Position numbers and translations under genes: made by a program. Source: Alligator mississippiensis (lineage: Eukaryota > Chordata > Crocodylia > Alligatoridae). Taken from it: 64,000 nucleotides of DNA. Below the pieces are notes generated by a model. It did no database searches. It was not told the DNA's origin and worked only from the letters and a program-made list of their open reading frames with translations. Shown one piece after another: positions 31,053-42,078 of the stretch. The first letter of the stretch is position 1, and every line of letters starts with the position of its first letter. Where the stretch lies: the NCBI RefSeq assembly GCF_030867095.1, contig NC_081824.1, forward strand, positions 349,220,203 to 349,284,202, written 5' to 3'.

Positions 31053-31512
31053 ATGGGGTGAATTGACACATTACACTTAGACCAGATTAAGGGCACTTAA
31101 AACATGAGTGTCCACATATTAAAGCTCCTTAACTCATGCAAAGTGTCTTCTGAACGTCTCAAAATTACACCACTTCAGGCAAGGGTTAACTCTGGGCTGT
31201 GCAACCTAACTTATGTTAGGGTAACTTCAGCCTGTTCTGCAGAGATAAAACAAGCAATGTACAGTCCTACAGCATCCCCAGATGCACCACACAAGCCCCC
31301 TATTACCACCCAGAGCAAGAGTACAGCCTAGCTGTCCTGGCTTCTAACAACAGCTGTGCTCACCAGCCCTCTGGTGGCAAGTCAGAGCTGTGCAAACAAG
31401 AAATGGTATTAATCTTTAATGTGCGACTGCTCACAGCACATTCTAATTTTACCACTGCTTAACATTCAACAGATTTAGTATGGTCTAAGTGTAATATTTA
31501 ACTTCACCCATG
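31053..31512. mobile_element. MITE with GGGTGAA ends and 3-bp TSD (atg)
   Basis: The element spans 31,056-31,509 with 'atg' on both sides. The left end is GGGTGAATTGACACATTACA and continues 'cttagacca'. The inverse of the right end is GGGTGAAGTTAAATATTACA and also continues 'cttagacca'. The inverted repeat is thus more than 25 bases long. The interior is noncoding. The TSD length and GGGTG start suggest the same superfamily as the GGGTGTGTCTACAC MITEs, but the sequence is otherwise different. Confidence 0.75.
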
Positions 31513-32335
31513 AGGTTCACAGCTCTCCACATTATCTTTAAGTTAGGTGCCTAGTACTTTTCTTTCAAAGAACTCATGGGCCCAGTGGGGCAGGATCAAG
31601 TTTGAATAGCAGGGGCATAGTTTTTTAACTTATGCATTTCATTAGAGTGTTGTGGGGAAATAATTTTTTATCTACCTAGGTAAAGTATATACAAAACCAA
31701 TAAACACTAATGATTATATTCTGGGCTCAGTTACACCAAAGAAAGTTCAAAGGTACTCAATTGTTCCTTGGAAACTGTGGTAGTTTTAGAAAGCTTCTTT
31801 TGTTATCTGGTTTTATTTTTGTTTTTATGCTAGAAGCTTTGGTCTTGCTTAATAGAATTTTCTGTCTAGGAACAGTCATTGGGTTAGTATTAGCCCTTTT
31901 AAATTTAGCCTTTTGTGATTCAAGGAGATGACAATAATGAAATTCAAAATCAGTATCGATCGCTGTAACTCAATAATGGACCCCTATTATATTACTGATG
32001 GCACATTGATTTACACTGCTAACATAGATGAATGTGTAGCATGACCCTAAATCGTAGAAACAAAAAATAAAACAAAAAACCTATTGGATTAGATAATCTT
32101 TAGCCATTCTTAAAATTTGAACCAGGCTATGTAGAGTCTCCATTACTGGAATATTGTTTTAAGTTGAATAGTGTGTTTGGGGTAATGCTGTGGTCACAAA
32201 AAGGTTTTGTGATGAGCACTATTTTATGTTTCAGAATTTTTTTTAATTATTATTATTATTTTGTAACTCAGTTTCTTCCCTTCCAGCATGTGAGAGAGTG
32301 TTAAGAAGAGTTAGCCATTCTTCCAGGTTTTGAGT
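31513..32335. other. Noncoding stretch, nothing recognised
   Basis: AT-rich sequence without visible features. Confidence 0.4.
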
Positions 32336-33900
32336 TTGATAAGTAGGGATCCTGGTTTTCCCTGATAAAAAAATTCAAATTCTCTGATTAAAAACCCAAA
32401 GTACATGATTAGAATGAAATGCCACTGTATATATAAGTATCAATTGAACACAATGTTTTATTGATATATTTACAATTGTAAAGCAATTTGGAAGCCTACC
32501 AGTGCCTCAGTCACTATAATAAAATAAATTCTAAATACCTATATATTGTGGTATGTGATTATGGGTTTTCTGTCATGGAAATTCAGAGCTCCCACTGCCC
32601 CCTTAGCTCACAGAATGCAGGTCCAGGCCCTTCACTCCCAAGCCACAGCACCCCAGCCCCGCTGGTGCCCCTCATTCCACCTTCCCCCCCGCCCAACAGC
32701 TGCTCAGACCTGCTGGTGGCCCTCACTCCCCCCACCACACTCCCCTGGCTCTGCTGGTGCCACTCACTCCCCACCCCACACTTGAGGGAAGTGGTGGCTG
32801 CTGCAGCAGAACCCAGTTCCCCCCTCCACCCTATGGGCTGCACAGCCAGAGCAGAGCCCATGGGAGGGTGGGTGCAGGCTGCCTGCTGCAGGCTTAGGTG
32901 GAGGGTGCTGGCTGCCTGCCACTGTGCACACTCCCGGGAGGGGCAGGGGGAAACCATGCCTCCCAGATCTCTGCATGGGGCAAGCTGCCTACTGCAGGCT
33001 TGGGCTTCCTGCCCTGCTGTCCTCCCCTAGGGCCTCTGCAGCCTGGCGGGTGGGACCCAGTGTGGCAAGGCAAAGTGGGACCAGGAGAGGAAGCTCCTTG
33101 CCTCTGTGAGCACCATGCTGCCTTGACAACATGCCCCCTGCCTGCCCTGCAGCAGCAAGGGACACAACCTCATGCCACTGCCCCTGCTGTTGGTGGGCAG
33201 GCAGGGGGTGCATCACCAGGCCAGCAGAGAGCTCGAAGCAGCAAGGAGCTTCCCTTCCCAGCCCCACTCTGCTCTGCCATGCTGAGTCCCACTCATTGGG
33301 CTACAGAAACCCTGGGGGAGAGCAGCAGGGTGGAGAGCCCAACTCCACAGTGGGCAACCTGCCACCACCCCGTGCACAGATCTGGGAGGCACAGGTCCCT
33401 CCTGTCCCCTTCAGGAAGAGTGTGTGCTGCAGCAGGGAGCCAGCCCCACCCCTTCCATATCCCAGATAAGCCGCCCATGGCCCCGTCCTGCTCCCTGCCA
33501 GGACCTTGCAGCCATGCATTCTGGCCCCAGGCCCCAAACCCCAAGCACTGACTGGCTGGGCAGCAGTCCCAGCCCCAGCCCCAGCCTTGCCCAACTCACT
33601 CCCTCCCTCCCTATGGGGGCCTCATTCCCACCCACCCCCCAGACTTACCTGCAGGAGCTGCTCTCAAGTCTGCCTATATATGGACAAGTACCTCCTGCCT
33701 AACTGAGCCTCCTCCTACTCCCCCCAGCCCCTTCCAGGCTGGAACTCTGCCAGCCCACAGAGAGCTCTTTGCAAAACTGCAAAATCTGCAGGTTTCTCTG
33801 TCAAAATGAAAAATCTGTGTTATCCTTGGGTAAAAGGGGAAATCCATATTTTTTTCCATTTTTCCATAGGAAACGGAAAACCTGGATCCCTATTGATAAG
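32336..33900. mobile_element. 1.5-kb nonautonomous hAT, family 4, perfect 8-bp TSD
   Basis: The element spans 32,344-33,892. Its inverted ends are TAGGGATCCTGGTTTTCC and TAGGGATCCAGGTTTTCC. A perfect 8-bp duplication 'ttgataag' occupies 32,336-32,343 and 33,893-33,900. AT-rich shoulders enclose a GC-rich core (about 32,590-33,740). The long open frames in that core on both strands are proline/serine-rich by composition and lack transposase motifs. I read it as an internally replaced, nonautonomous hAT. Confidence 0.88.
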
Positions 33901-34239
33901 TAAAACACACATACAGCATCACAGCTCTGGCATAAACCTACATTAATTTAATAGAAATAAATAAGGGAGATTAATAAGACTGTTTAAAAGCTCTGGATTT
34001 CTTTCAGCAGGGTGTTCTGGGGAAAACTGCAGCATTGCTTCAAAGATTTTCCTCCATTCAGATGTTCTGCATGGATAAAGATGGACCTAGGTAAGAAATA
34101 CTAGCACTTGTATAAAAAGAACATTTTTCAGCATTTTTCAGGTGTGCTATGATGATACGTGATATAGCAATGTTGCCCAACTCACTCAACCATACGGGCC
34201 ACATGAGTGGTATGGGGTTGGTCTATGGGCCCAACTCAA
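33901..34239. other. Noncoding stretch
   Basis: Nothing recognised. Near 34,170 the words 'ttgcccaactcactcaacca' resemble a decayed hAT end. Confidence 0.35.
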
Positions 34240-35108
34240 CATGCACTTGTCAGTAAAGAAAACACATTGCCAGAGATTGATACCCCCACCCCCAGCGAGC
34301 TTCATGGGGTTAGACATTAGAAGTAGCTGTCTGTCTTCCACTTTGCAGAGTGCTTCCTTGATGGACCAGTGTGACACAAACTGGTCTTCATTGTCTTGTC
34401 AAGGTGAAATGTCCAAACTCAAATGCCACATGCATGTGGACCAAGAAGCAGGAGAGTTAGAGAATGTTGTCCGAGCTGGCATGTGCAAGCTGGTTTCTGC
34501 AGCTTTTGAGGGTTACCATCTTGTTCTGATCCAGCAAGAAACTGGTCAGGCAGAATACATCCTTTGGCTATGCAGAACAGAATAAAGAAAATGTATAGAG
34601 TGTCAGAGAAATCTAAGTTCAGCGTGCCACAGAGTGTACTGAGGGCAGCAAAGAGCAGCTACAGCCAGAGGCAATCCAGGAAGGTATAGAAAAGTCTCCT
34701 TCACCTCCTCCTTGAAGAATGGGCAGGCCACCAACAATAGAAAAATACTGAATTCTGTTAATCTTTAGAATTTCAATGTTATTGCAATGAAACGTCATAG
34801 GTCCTGATTCTGCAAAGCCGAGAGAGACAGATTAGCCACAATGAAGTCAACGATTAACTGCTATTCAAGATTAGTAAAAAACTTCTTAATTATGTCCATT
34901 GTTTCACTGCTGGGTCTAGGTGGTGGACAAAGATGCCTATGGCCAGGGCTCCATGTAGCAGCTGTAACCAGAGGTTGCCAATTCTCTTGGCAATGGGCAG
35001 TTTGTCCAGGGTGCACTGCACCTAGCAGGCTTGCTCTGGTGCTATTGCCCCTAAGCACTGCAGGTCATGTCAAGAGTGGGCAATCAGAATATGGGCATGA
35101 TGCACTTC
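34240..35108 (-). mobile_element. Tx1/L1-like LINE, copy 3, decayed and 5'-truncated
   Basis: By eye this aligns with the ORF2 3' portion of copy 1 on the minus strand. For example 'gcagcaaagagcagctacag' matches 'gcggcaaagagaggctgcag', and 'ttcttggcaatgggcag' matches 'ttcttggcgatgggtgc'. The copy is interrupted by a 172-base insert (34,733-34,904). It ends at about 35,108, where a (GA)n tract begins, so its 5' junction is also at a TC-type microsatellite. Frames are destroyed and CpGs gone, so it is the oldest of the three copies. Confidence 0.72.
34733..34904. mobile_element. Small MITE (AACAATRG ends) inside LINE copy 3
   Basis: The insert starts AACAATAGAAAAATACTG and ends, inverted, AAACAATGGACATAAT. 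It splits the LINE sequence between 'ggccacc' and 'actgctgggtc'. A related copy in the opposite orientation is at 43,811-43,989. Shared blocks include 'atagaaa', 'tgaaacgtcataggtcctga' (as 'caggcctatgaagtttca' type) and 'gacagattarccaca'. About 172 bases and no coding capacity. Confidence 0.65.
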
Positions 35109-35133
35109 GAGAGAGAGAGAGAGAGAGAAAAAG
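35109..35133. repeat. (GA)n microsatellite at the end of LINE copy 3
   Basis: About ten GA units followed by A-rich sequence. On the minus strand it is (TC)n directly upstream of the truncated LINE. Confidence 0.9.
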
Positions 35134-35760
35134 AGAAATGTGGAGCCAGGAGGAACAGTGCAAGGGTGTGTGGCTCAGTGAAATGGCTTGCCCTGGATGG
35201 GAGGGACCCTGGACCTTTGCTCCCAATGGGGCACAAACTGCTATACTCTGTATTTTTTATCCTATGATAAGGTAATGCAGAGTGAGTTCAGCTTCAAAAG
35301 GAGTCAGAAGAATATAGGTTCAACCCCCAGCCTGGATGGAGTCTTTAACTTCCTGGCAAGTGTCCTAACTACATGTGTACATACCCAACCAATGCATACT
35401 GTCTACTGCATATGTTAAGCCTATGTGTGCATTCTTATATGTCCACTGTCCAGAGGCAAAAATCGCCAGATATATGTCTAGAAAACCACCATGTAGGCTT
35501 TAATCATATACAGGACTGAATGAGAGTTGAAGTTTTCAAGCCTGGAGGTCATAAAACTACAAGTTGCAGTTGCTCTCAGTAGAAAAGTGTGAAATCTTTT
35601 GGCTGCCGTAGATGTGATTTTGTTTGTAGGTGATGGCAAGAGCTTTCAAAGGAAGAGATAAATTACACTGCAGAGCTTTTGCTGTCTGGCTCACTTCCAG
35701 AATGGAACCAAGAATTCAGTGACTTACAGAGAGTGGTACAAGTAACTTCTATGTTGTCCT
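35134..35760. other. Noncoding stretch, nothing recognised
   Basis: No recognisable element or gene. Confidence 0.4.
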
Positions 35761-36640
35761 GCTTGTCATGATAGGTAGAGGGAGAAAAGATTATTTTAGG
35801 GGACTGAGTGCTGAAGTAAGTCTGTGGAGTGAGGGGTCAGAGGAGGGGGAAGGGCCATGGAGGGGTGTGACAGGGGGCCTTCCTGGGACTAGATCTCGTG
35901 ATAGCCTGCCCACGTGCCTAGGGCAGTCTGCCCTGACTCATCTGCCACAACTTGAATGTTTCTCTGATTATATTAAGTGGGAGGGTGCCCATTCACTACC
36001 CTGATGCCAGAGGGCACTATCCACAGCTCCATACCTTTCCTACACGATGGCCCATGCCTTGCAGATGGCATCCAGACTATTATGGCTCTCCGGCTTCAGG
36101 TTGGGGCACATTCAGTCTGCCATTGGACCTTTTACACACTCACACTCACTCCTCCCCCGTCTCACAGGGGCCTCTCGCGTACCACCCATCAATGGGCCAC
36201 TTTCTACTGCCCTGCTCCACTGAACAACCCCATTTGGGCCATCACACTTCACTACTCACACTCTAGTAGGATACACACAGCCCTTCGGATCCTGCAAGTT
36301 TATGTACTCTACATAACCTGACCTTATTCCAAATATCGGGCTGACTCCACCCCGAGCCCTTCACTGGGCAACTTGACTCTACTCCCACTCATGGAGGTTG
36401 GTCCATGTACTGTCCTTTAGGCCGCCCTTGCTGCCCTACTCAGTACCCACTGGTGCAAGCCTTCAAGCTTCTCTCAGTGGCCCTACTCTGCACCCATCAC
36501 ACACCATCCTTCAAGTGCCCCTTTTTGCACCCTACTCTGCATGGGCCCACACACTGATACCACCTCCTCTGGGGTCTTTGAGGTCTCACACCCCTGCTGG
36601 GCTAAGATGTTCCTTCAAAGCATGCTGTGCCCGCCTCTGC
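35761..36640. other. C-rich noncoding stretch leading into a CpG-rich block
   Basis: Composition shifts from AT-rich to C-rich around 35,820. Long frames are absent or low-complexity. No motif recognised. It may be the flank of the unknown block that follows. Confidence 0.35.
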
Positions 36641-38080
36641 TCTACCAGGAGTTCTCATGAGGCCTTAGCCTGGACTATCAATCTCGCCTGTCCTGGGCTT
36701 GCGAGTGGACCCCAAAAGCTACCCTGGCTGACATCCGGGGATCCCCTTAACACGCCTGCCACGACTTCGAATGGAAACTCAGTGGAGGGGTTCCCTTTCG
36801 AGGCAGCCTCCAGGGTCATCACGCCTCTCGGCGGGTACTCACGGGGCTCCGACCTCCCCTACACCCCGGCCACCTGCCACCTTCGGTCGCAGGTCTTCTG
36901 GCCCTTTGGTGTCCCTGGTTCCACTCAGCTTCTTCCCCGGCCTCCTGTGGCCCTCCAGCCATGAGTCCCAGTGTCCCTTGGTCGCAGCCCGGGCATGAAG
37001 GCTTCGAGGCCCTTGGACCTAGATCCGACTATCTCTTATCCCTAGTGCCCTATTTCAACCACCCTGTGATGTAATGTGCGATCCCCACCACTGTGACTGC
37101 CAACAAGATGCAACCGGTGGACCTGGAGGCCACAAAGGAATAAAGAGTGCCCTTAGCCTATGGGTCCCATGTTTTCCCTGTGCCTAGGTGCCCCAGCCCC
37201 GGTTGCTTGCCCCACTCAGGGCTCCTATCTCTCCCCTTGGCTTGACCCTATTCGGGTATGGCATCCCGGCCAACTCTTCTTGGGATGTTGTGGGCCTGTC
37301 TGCCGCTTAACCGTCCCTGCGTGGGGTTTTCTGCCGTACCCCGTGGCTATCCCCGTTGGGGTTCCCGTCAGCCGAACCCTTGTTACCTCCTCTGCAGGCT
37401 TCCCTGTAGTTGCTCTTGCCTCCTCGGCTCTCACCTCCTCCTTTGCTCTTACCACTCATCACTGTTCCCCTTGTCGGCTTCCCTGCTGGCTTGCCAGTCA
37501 GCGTCCCTGCCGGCTTGCCAGTCGGTGCCTCTGCTGGTTCTGCAGCCGGCTTCACTGCCTCTGCCTCCGTCAGCCTCGCTGCCGGTGCTGCTGCCGGCTT
37601 CTCTGCCAGTGCCTCCACAGGCTTCGCTGCCAGCACTGCTGCCAGCTCCACTGCCGGCTTCTCTGCCGGTGCCCCCACAGGCTTTGCTGCCAGCACTGCT
37701 GCCGGCTCCACTGCTGGCTTTTCTGCCAGTAACTCCGCCAGCTTCGCTGCTGGTGCTGCTGCCAGCTTCGCTGCTGGTGCCTCCACTGGCTCTGCTGCTG
37801 GCTTCTCTGCTGGCTTCTCTGTCGGTGCCTCCACCGGCTCCACCCCTGCCATGCCCGGCTGCCCGACGCAGCAGCTGCGCCCCTCGGGGTGTGGCCTTCC
37901 CCATTGAGCCTCCACTCACCAGCTGCCTTCCTGTGCCTCCGGGGTCACCTTATGTTTCCACCAGGTGGTGTCTCCAGCTGACGTCACCCGGCCCCAGCTG
38001 AATATGAACATGGCTGACGAGCCGCATGGGCGGTTTCTCTGCCCGTGCCTTCTCACGCCTTTCGGTCCCTGCAGATGGTA
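36641..38080. other. CpG-rich block of unknown nature
   Basis: About 1.4 kb with many CpGs in an otherwise CpG-poor neighbourhood. It contains an AATAAA (about 37,139, plus), a degenerate triplet/15-mer array (37,480-37,860), a palindromic CRE-like TGACGTCA (37,979-37,986) and a strong splice-donor match ATG|GTAAGT at 38,078. Open frames exist on both strands across the array: an Ala/Ser/Gly-type frame on plus, and a Lys-Pro-Ala-Glu-rich 202-codon frame on minus (37,915-37,307). The repeat composition alone could create either. It could be part of a young retroelement (LTR or leader), or a CpG-island promoter with a first exon. I cannot choose between them. Confidence 0.4.
37480..37860. repeat. 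Degenerate 15-bp-based minisatellite
   Basis: Units such as 'gcttctctgccggtgcc' and 'ggcttcgctgccagcactgc' recur in near-multiples of 15 bases, so every frame is repetitive. The minus frame gives runs of KPAEKPA/EPAAVLAAKP type, reminiscent of histone-H1-like tails by composition only. Confidence 0.75.
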
Positions 38081-39430
38081 AGTTGGGACTTTCTTCTATT
38101 TTGGGTTGGGGTTCTCCTGCAACCCCGGCACCCCTGGGACACAGGCCTGTCCCCTACCAGAACTCCCTACACTTCCCACCAGATGGTGGGGGTTGGGGTT
38201 AAGGCACCCCTACCCACCTTTCACCAGGGAGGTAAGTGACCTGGCATTTCTTGGGCACTGCTCAGCCACAAACAGCCCTGCGAAGCCACCCTTCCCTGGT
38301 AGGGTGCAGTTTCAGGTCATGCCCAGGACCAGGAGCCTTCAAACCTCCCCATAGCTCCTGCTCCTACCTCCAAGTTGTTCCAGGAGCAGTATCTCAGCTG
38401 GCTGATGTTACTCCCTCAACTGCTAGGAAGTAACATCATCTGGCTAGGGAATAACATCAGATGTTACTCCCTCAGCTGCTAGGGAGACTGCTGCCCCAGG
38501 CTGTGTGCACTAGGTCATAAAATGGCCACCCTAATCAAGCACCTGCCAGCTTCCTGTCTCCAGCCCTTAAAGTGGCAGGCACCCAAAGGTGCACTGCCAC
38601 AAAGGGGGTGCAGATCAAGGCCCCAGTAGTGAGGGAGGGAGCAGGGCACAGGCAGGACCCACTTATCTCAGCCCCTACTCCTGCCTATGGCCCACTCCCT
38701 CCCTTACCACTGGGGTCTCGATCTACCCCTACCCCCACAGTGGTGAGGGAGCGAATGGGGTGGGGCAGGGGCAGGCCCTACACAGCCAGGGTGGGGCATG
38801 GGACAGAGTGAAAAGCAGCTTATCCAGGGGCGCCAGGTGCAGGGAGGGGGTGGAAGCTCCTGCTGCTGCATGCACCCTGAGAGGGCATGGGGGCCATGTG
38901 CCCAGGATCTATGCATGGGGTGAAGGTGGTCTGCAGGCTGGGGCCGTGCTCTTCCCAGTGGGGGGCTTGGGCCAGGCTGCACTTGGGGCAGGTGACAGTG
39001 ACACTTGGAGGCGGGGTTGGGGGGGGCTATGGTGAATTTTGGAGTGGCTGCAGCCCCCCCCATAAGCCCCTCCTCCCAGCACCGCCGCCACCCACCTTGA
39101 GTGCAGCCCAGCCCAGCCCAGCCCCCGCTGCCAAGAGCCCAGCACAGCCCTGGCCCCAGCCCGCAATGGCAGCTCACCCTCACCCCATGCTTCCCAGCGT
39201 GCACATAGCAGCAGGAGCCATACCCCCCGGATGAGCCACTCGCAGCTCAGTCCCGCACCCCACCCCAGCTGTGCAGCCCCTGCCCCTACCCCTGCCCCAC
39301 TCCCTCCCCACCCCTGTGGCAGCCACCAGAAGCCTGCGGCCAGGCTGCCTTGTGGCCCTACCACTGCCCCGTGTTTGTGGGGGCTAAGCCCCATTAGCCC
39401 CACCCCTTCTGCTGCCTATGGTCATGACCT
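38081..39430. other. GC-rich noncoding stretch
   Basis: It includes a local inverted motif near 38,395-38,500 ('tgatgttactccctca' and 'gggaataacatcag' units). From 38,560 to 39,410 there is a G- then C-rich segment with long low-complexity frames on both strands and a 'gggggctaagccccattagcccc' hairpin-like piece near 39,378. It may be another GC-rich DNA-transposon core, but I found no ends. Confidence 0.35.
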
Positions 39431-41630
39431 GCTTGTTACATAGTTTCATAGTTTCATAGTAGCTAGGGTCAGGAGAGACCTGAACAGATCATCTAGCCTG
39501 ACCCCCTGCCACAGGCAGGAATGAATGCTGGGTTCACAAGACCCCAGACAGGTGATCATACAACCTTCTCTTGAATTTGCTCAAGGTAGGGGTGAGGACC
39601 ACTTCCCTGGGAAGTTGGTTACAGATTTTGGCCATCCTAACTGTAAAATATTGCCTTCTGATCTCTAACCTAAACCTATTCTCCATCAGCTTATTACCAT
39701 TGTTCCTTGTCACCCCAGGTGGTACTGGGGAGAAAAGGGCTCTACCTATTTGCTGTTGATCTCCCCTGATAAGTTTGTAGGCAGCCACCAGGTCCCCCCT
39801 CAGCCTTCTCTTGCAGGGGCTGAACAGGTTCAGGTCACTGAGTCTCTCCTCATAGGGCCTGTCCTGCTGCCGTGTCCTGGTCACCAAGTCCTGCTGCCGT
39901 GTCCTGGTCACCAAGTAGGTGACCGTCCTCTGAACCCCCTCCAGGCTGGTCACATCCCTTTTGAAGTTCGGCACCCAGTACTGGACGCGGTACTCCAACA
40001 GCAGCCTGACCAAAGTCACATAAAGGGGAAGTATTACCTCTCTGGACCGGCTTGAGATGCACGTTTGAATGCATGACAAGGTATGGCTGGCCTTACTGAC
40101 TGCAGTCTGGCATTGGCGGCTCATGTTCACCTTGGAGTCAATAATGACTCCAAGATCCCTTTCCACCTCTGTGCTTTCAAGAAGGGAACTCCCCAGCCTG
40201 TATGTATGCTGTGGATTCCTTCTCCCAAGGTGCAGCACCCTGCACTTATCCACATTGAAGCCCATCCTATTCTCGTCTGCCCACTTTTGTAGTCTGTCTA
40301 AATCTATTTACAGCCTCTCTCTCCCTTCAAGAGTATCCATCTCGCCCCACATCTTAGTGTCATCAGCAAACTTGGACAGCATGCTTTCCACCCTTCATCC
40401 AAGTCACTGATGAAGATGTTAAACAGTGCGGGCCCGAGGACTAAGCCCTGGGGTCCCCACTGCTCACATCTCACCAGGTTGAGTACAACCCGTCCACTGC
40501 TACTCTCTGGGTGCGCCTCATCAGCCAATTTTTTACCCATCCAACTGTGTAGGCATCAATGTCACAGTTGCTTAATTTATTGATGGGGATGGGGTGAGAG
40601 ACAGTGTCAAAGGCCTTCTTAAAGTCTAAAAAGACTATGTCCATGGTGACACCATCATCCAAGGATTTAGTTACTTGGTCGTAAAAGGCAATCAGGTTGG
40701 TCAGAGAGGACCTGCCTTTGATGAACCCATGCTGGTTGCCCCTGAGCATGATCTCCCCTGCTGGCCCCCCACAGATGTGCTCCTTGATGATTCTCTCCAA
40801 GATCTTCCCGAGCACCGAGGTGAGGCTTACAGGCCTATAGTTATTTGGGTCCTCCTTACTCCCCTTCTTGAAAATGGAGACCACATTAGCCAGTTTCCAA
40901 TCCCCCGGCACCTGGCCAGATGACCACGAATGCTCATACAGCCAGGCCAAGGGCTCCACGATGACCCCTGCCAGCTCCCTCAACACCCTTGGGTGGAGGG
41001 CATCTGGACCTGCAGATTTAAAAATATCTAGCCCTTCCAGAAGATCCCTAACTACATCTGCACTGACTGAAGGCCTGACAGAGCTATCCCCAAGATTGTG
41101 CCTACCTCTGGTAAGTGTGATGTCCCAGTCCCTGTTCAAGAAAACAGAGGCAAAGAAACTGTTAAAAATATCAGCTTTCTTGTCTGGCGTAGCCACAAGA
41201 TTACCATTTGCATCTTGCAGGGGCCCTACATTGCCTGGTGCCCTCTTCTTGCTCCCAATGTACTTGAAAAAGGACTTTTTGTTGTTCTTAATCCTGAATG
41301 CTAGCCTGAGTTCCATCTCTACCTTGGCCTTCCTAATAGCCCTACACTTACAGGCTGAGGAGGAGTACTCCTCCTTGGTGATAGCTCCTCCCTTCCACTG
41401 GTTGTATGCCCCCCTTTTAGTCCTCAGGCATTACTGAATGCCCTTGCTGAGCCAAGGGGGTTTCTGAGCACTCTTACCCCCCTTGCTTCTCTCAGGGACT
41501 GTTATCCTTTGGGCCTGGAGGATTGCCCCCTTAAGGTACAACCACCATCCCTCATGGACTCCCATCTCCTCTACCTTCTGGACCCTCAGTGCCTCCCCCA
41601 CTTGTCTCCTAAGCTCATTGAAGTTGTATT
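39431..41630 (-). mobile_element. CR1 LINE, about 2.2 kb, 5'-truncated (minus)
   Basis: The 3' tail 'atagtttcatagtttcatag' (39,441-39,460) is followed on the minus strand by the CR1 3' UTR, the reverse transcriptase and the linker towards the endonuclease. The linker (RAYNQWKGGAITKEEYSS, then KVEMELRLAFRIKNNKKSFF) is open from 41,316. Upstream of that, homology continues decayed to about 41,630. The endonuclease is absent. This is the longest CR1 in the window and moderately young. Confidence 0.88.
39534..41316 (-). pseudogene. CR1 ORF2 reverse transcriptase, frameshifted
   Basis: The first open part (41,316-40,471) holds NNKKSFFKYIG, SAGPDALHPRVLREL, WKLANVVSIFKKG, NYRPVSLTSVLGKILERI, HGFIKGRSSLTNL and the catalytic VFLDFKKAFDTVSH. 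A second frame (about 40,540-40,304) carries GLVLGPALFNIFISDLDEG. The FADD motif is legible at 40,359-40,370 (KFADDTK). The last part (40,265-39,534) has the thumb/C-terminus: VDKCRVLHLGRRNP, LGVIIDSKVNMSRQCQTAVSKASH, EYRVQYWVPNFKRDV and SKFKRRLYDHL. At least two frameshifts make it nonfunctional. A small direct duplication (DLVTRTRQQ twice, near 39,868-39,915) is also present. Confidence 0.88.
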
Positions 41631-42078
41631 ACTATGTATTCTTGAAGAACACTGCATCAACACAATGCAGAACTGGTATCTTTGCCTTTCTGATTTGGTC
41701 AGTGTACCCTTTCACATTTGCTCGTGCTACTGTGACATGGTTCTTGTTGCTTTAACCTGAAACAAAGCTGTTTTCTTGGGCTTTTTTAACTACAACCATA
41801 CAAAAAGGTAGTAGGATCTGTGTAATTGGAACTAGGGAGAGTAGTCCTACAGTTATGCAGAAACTAGTACCGCCCTTCTATCAGTAAGTTATCCTAGCTG
41901 TGAGCTGAGTTTTCTTATAAATGCTTAGATATCAGGCCATAAGGAACCATTGATTATCTAGTTCCTTAACTTCTTGAATAACAGAGACGGTGTTCTCATG
42001 AATCAACCAGTATCAATTGGTAATTGATACTAATATGTTATAAATAGGGGAGTGATGCAAGTATATTAGTGCAGAGAC
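41631..42078. other. Noncoding stretch, nothing recognised
   Basis: AT-rich spacer between CR1 and the next MITE. Confidence 0.4.

Noticed and set aside
32488-33706. Proline-rich frames in the 33-kb region as a gene
   Set aside because: They lie inside a bounded hAT element with a perfect target duplication and overlap on both strands without motifs.
37258-38001. Alanine-, proline- and serine-rich frames of 150-250 codons on both strands as genuine proteins
   Set aside because: A 15-bp-based tandem array keeps all frames open by composition. No start context, domain or partner exon decides for any of them.
15804-38080. Pairing the solo LTR with the CpG-rich block at 36.6-38 kb as one provirus
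   Set aside because: The solo LTR has its own matching 5-bp duplication on both sides, and no second LTR copy was seen in the block.
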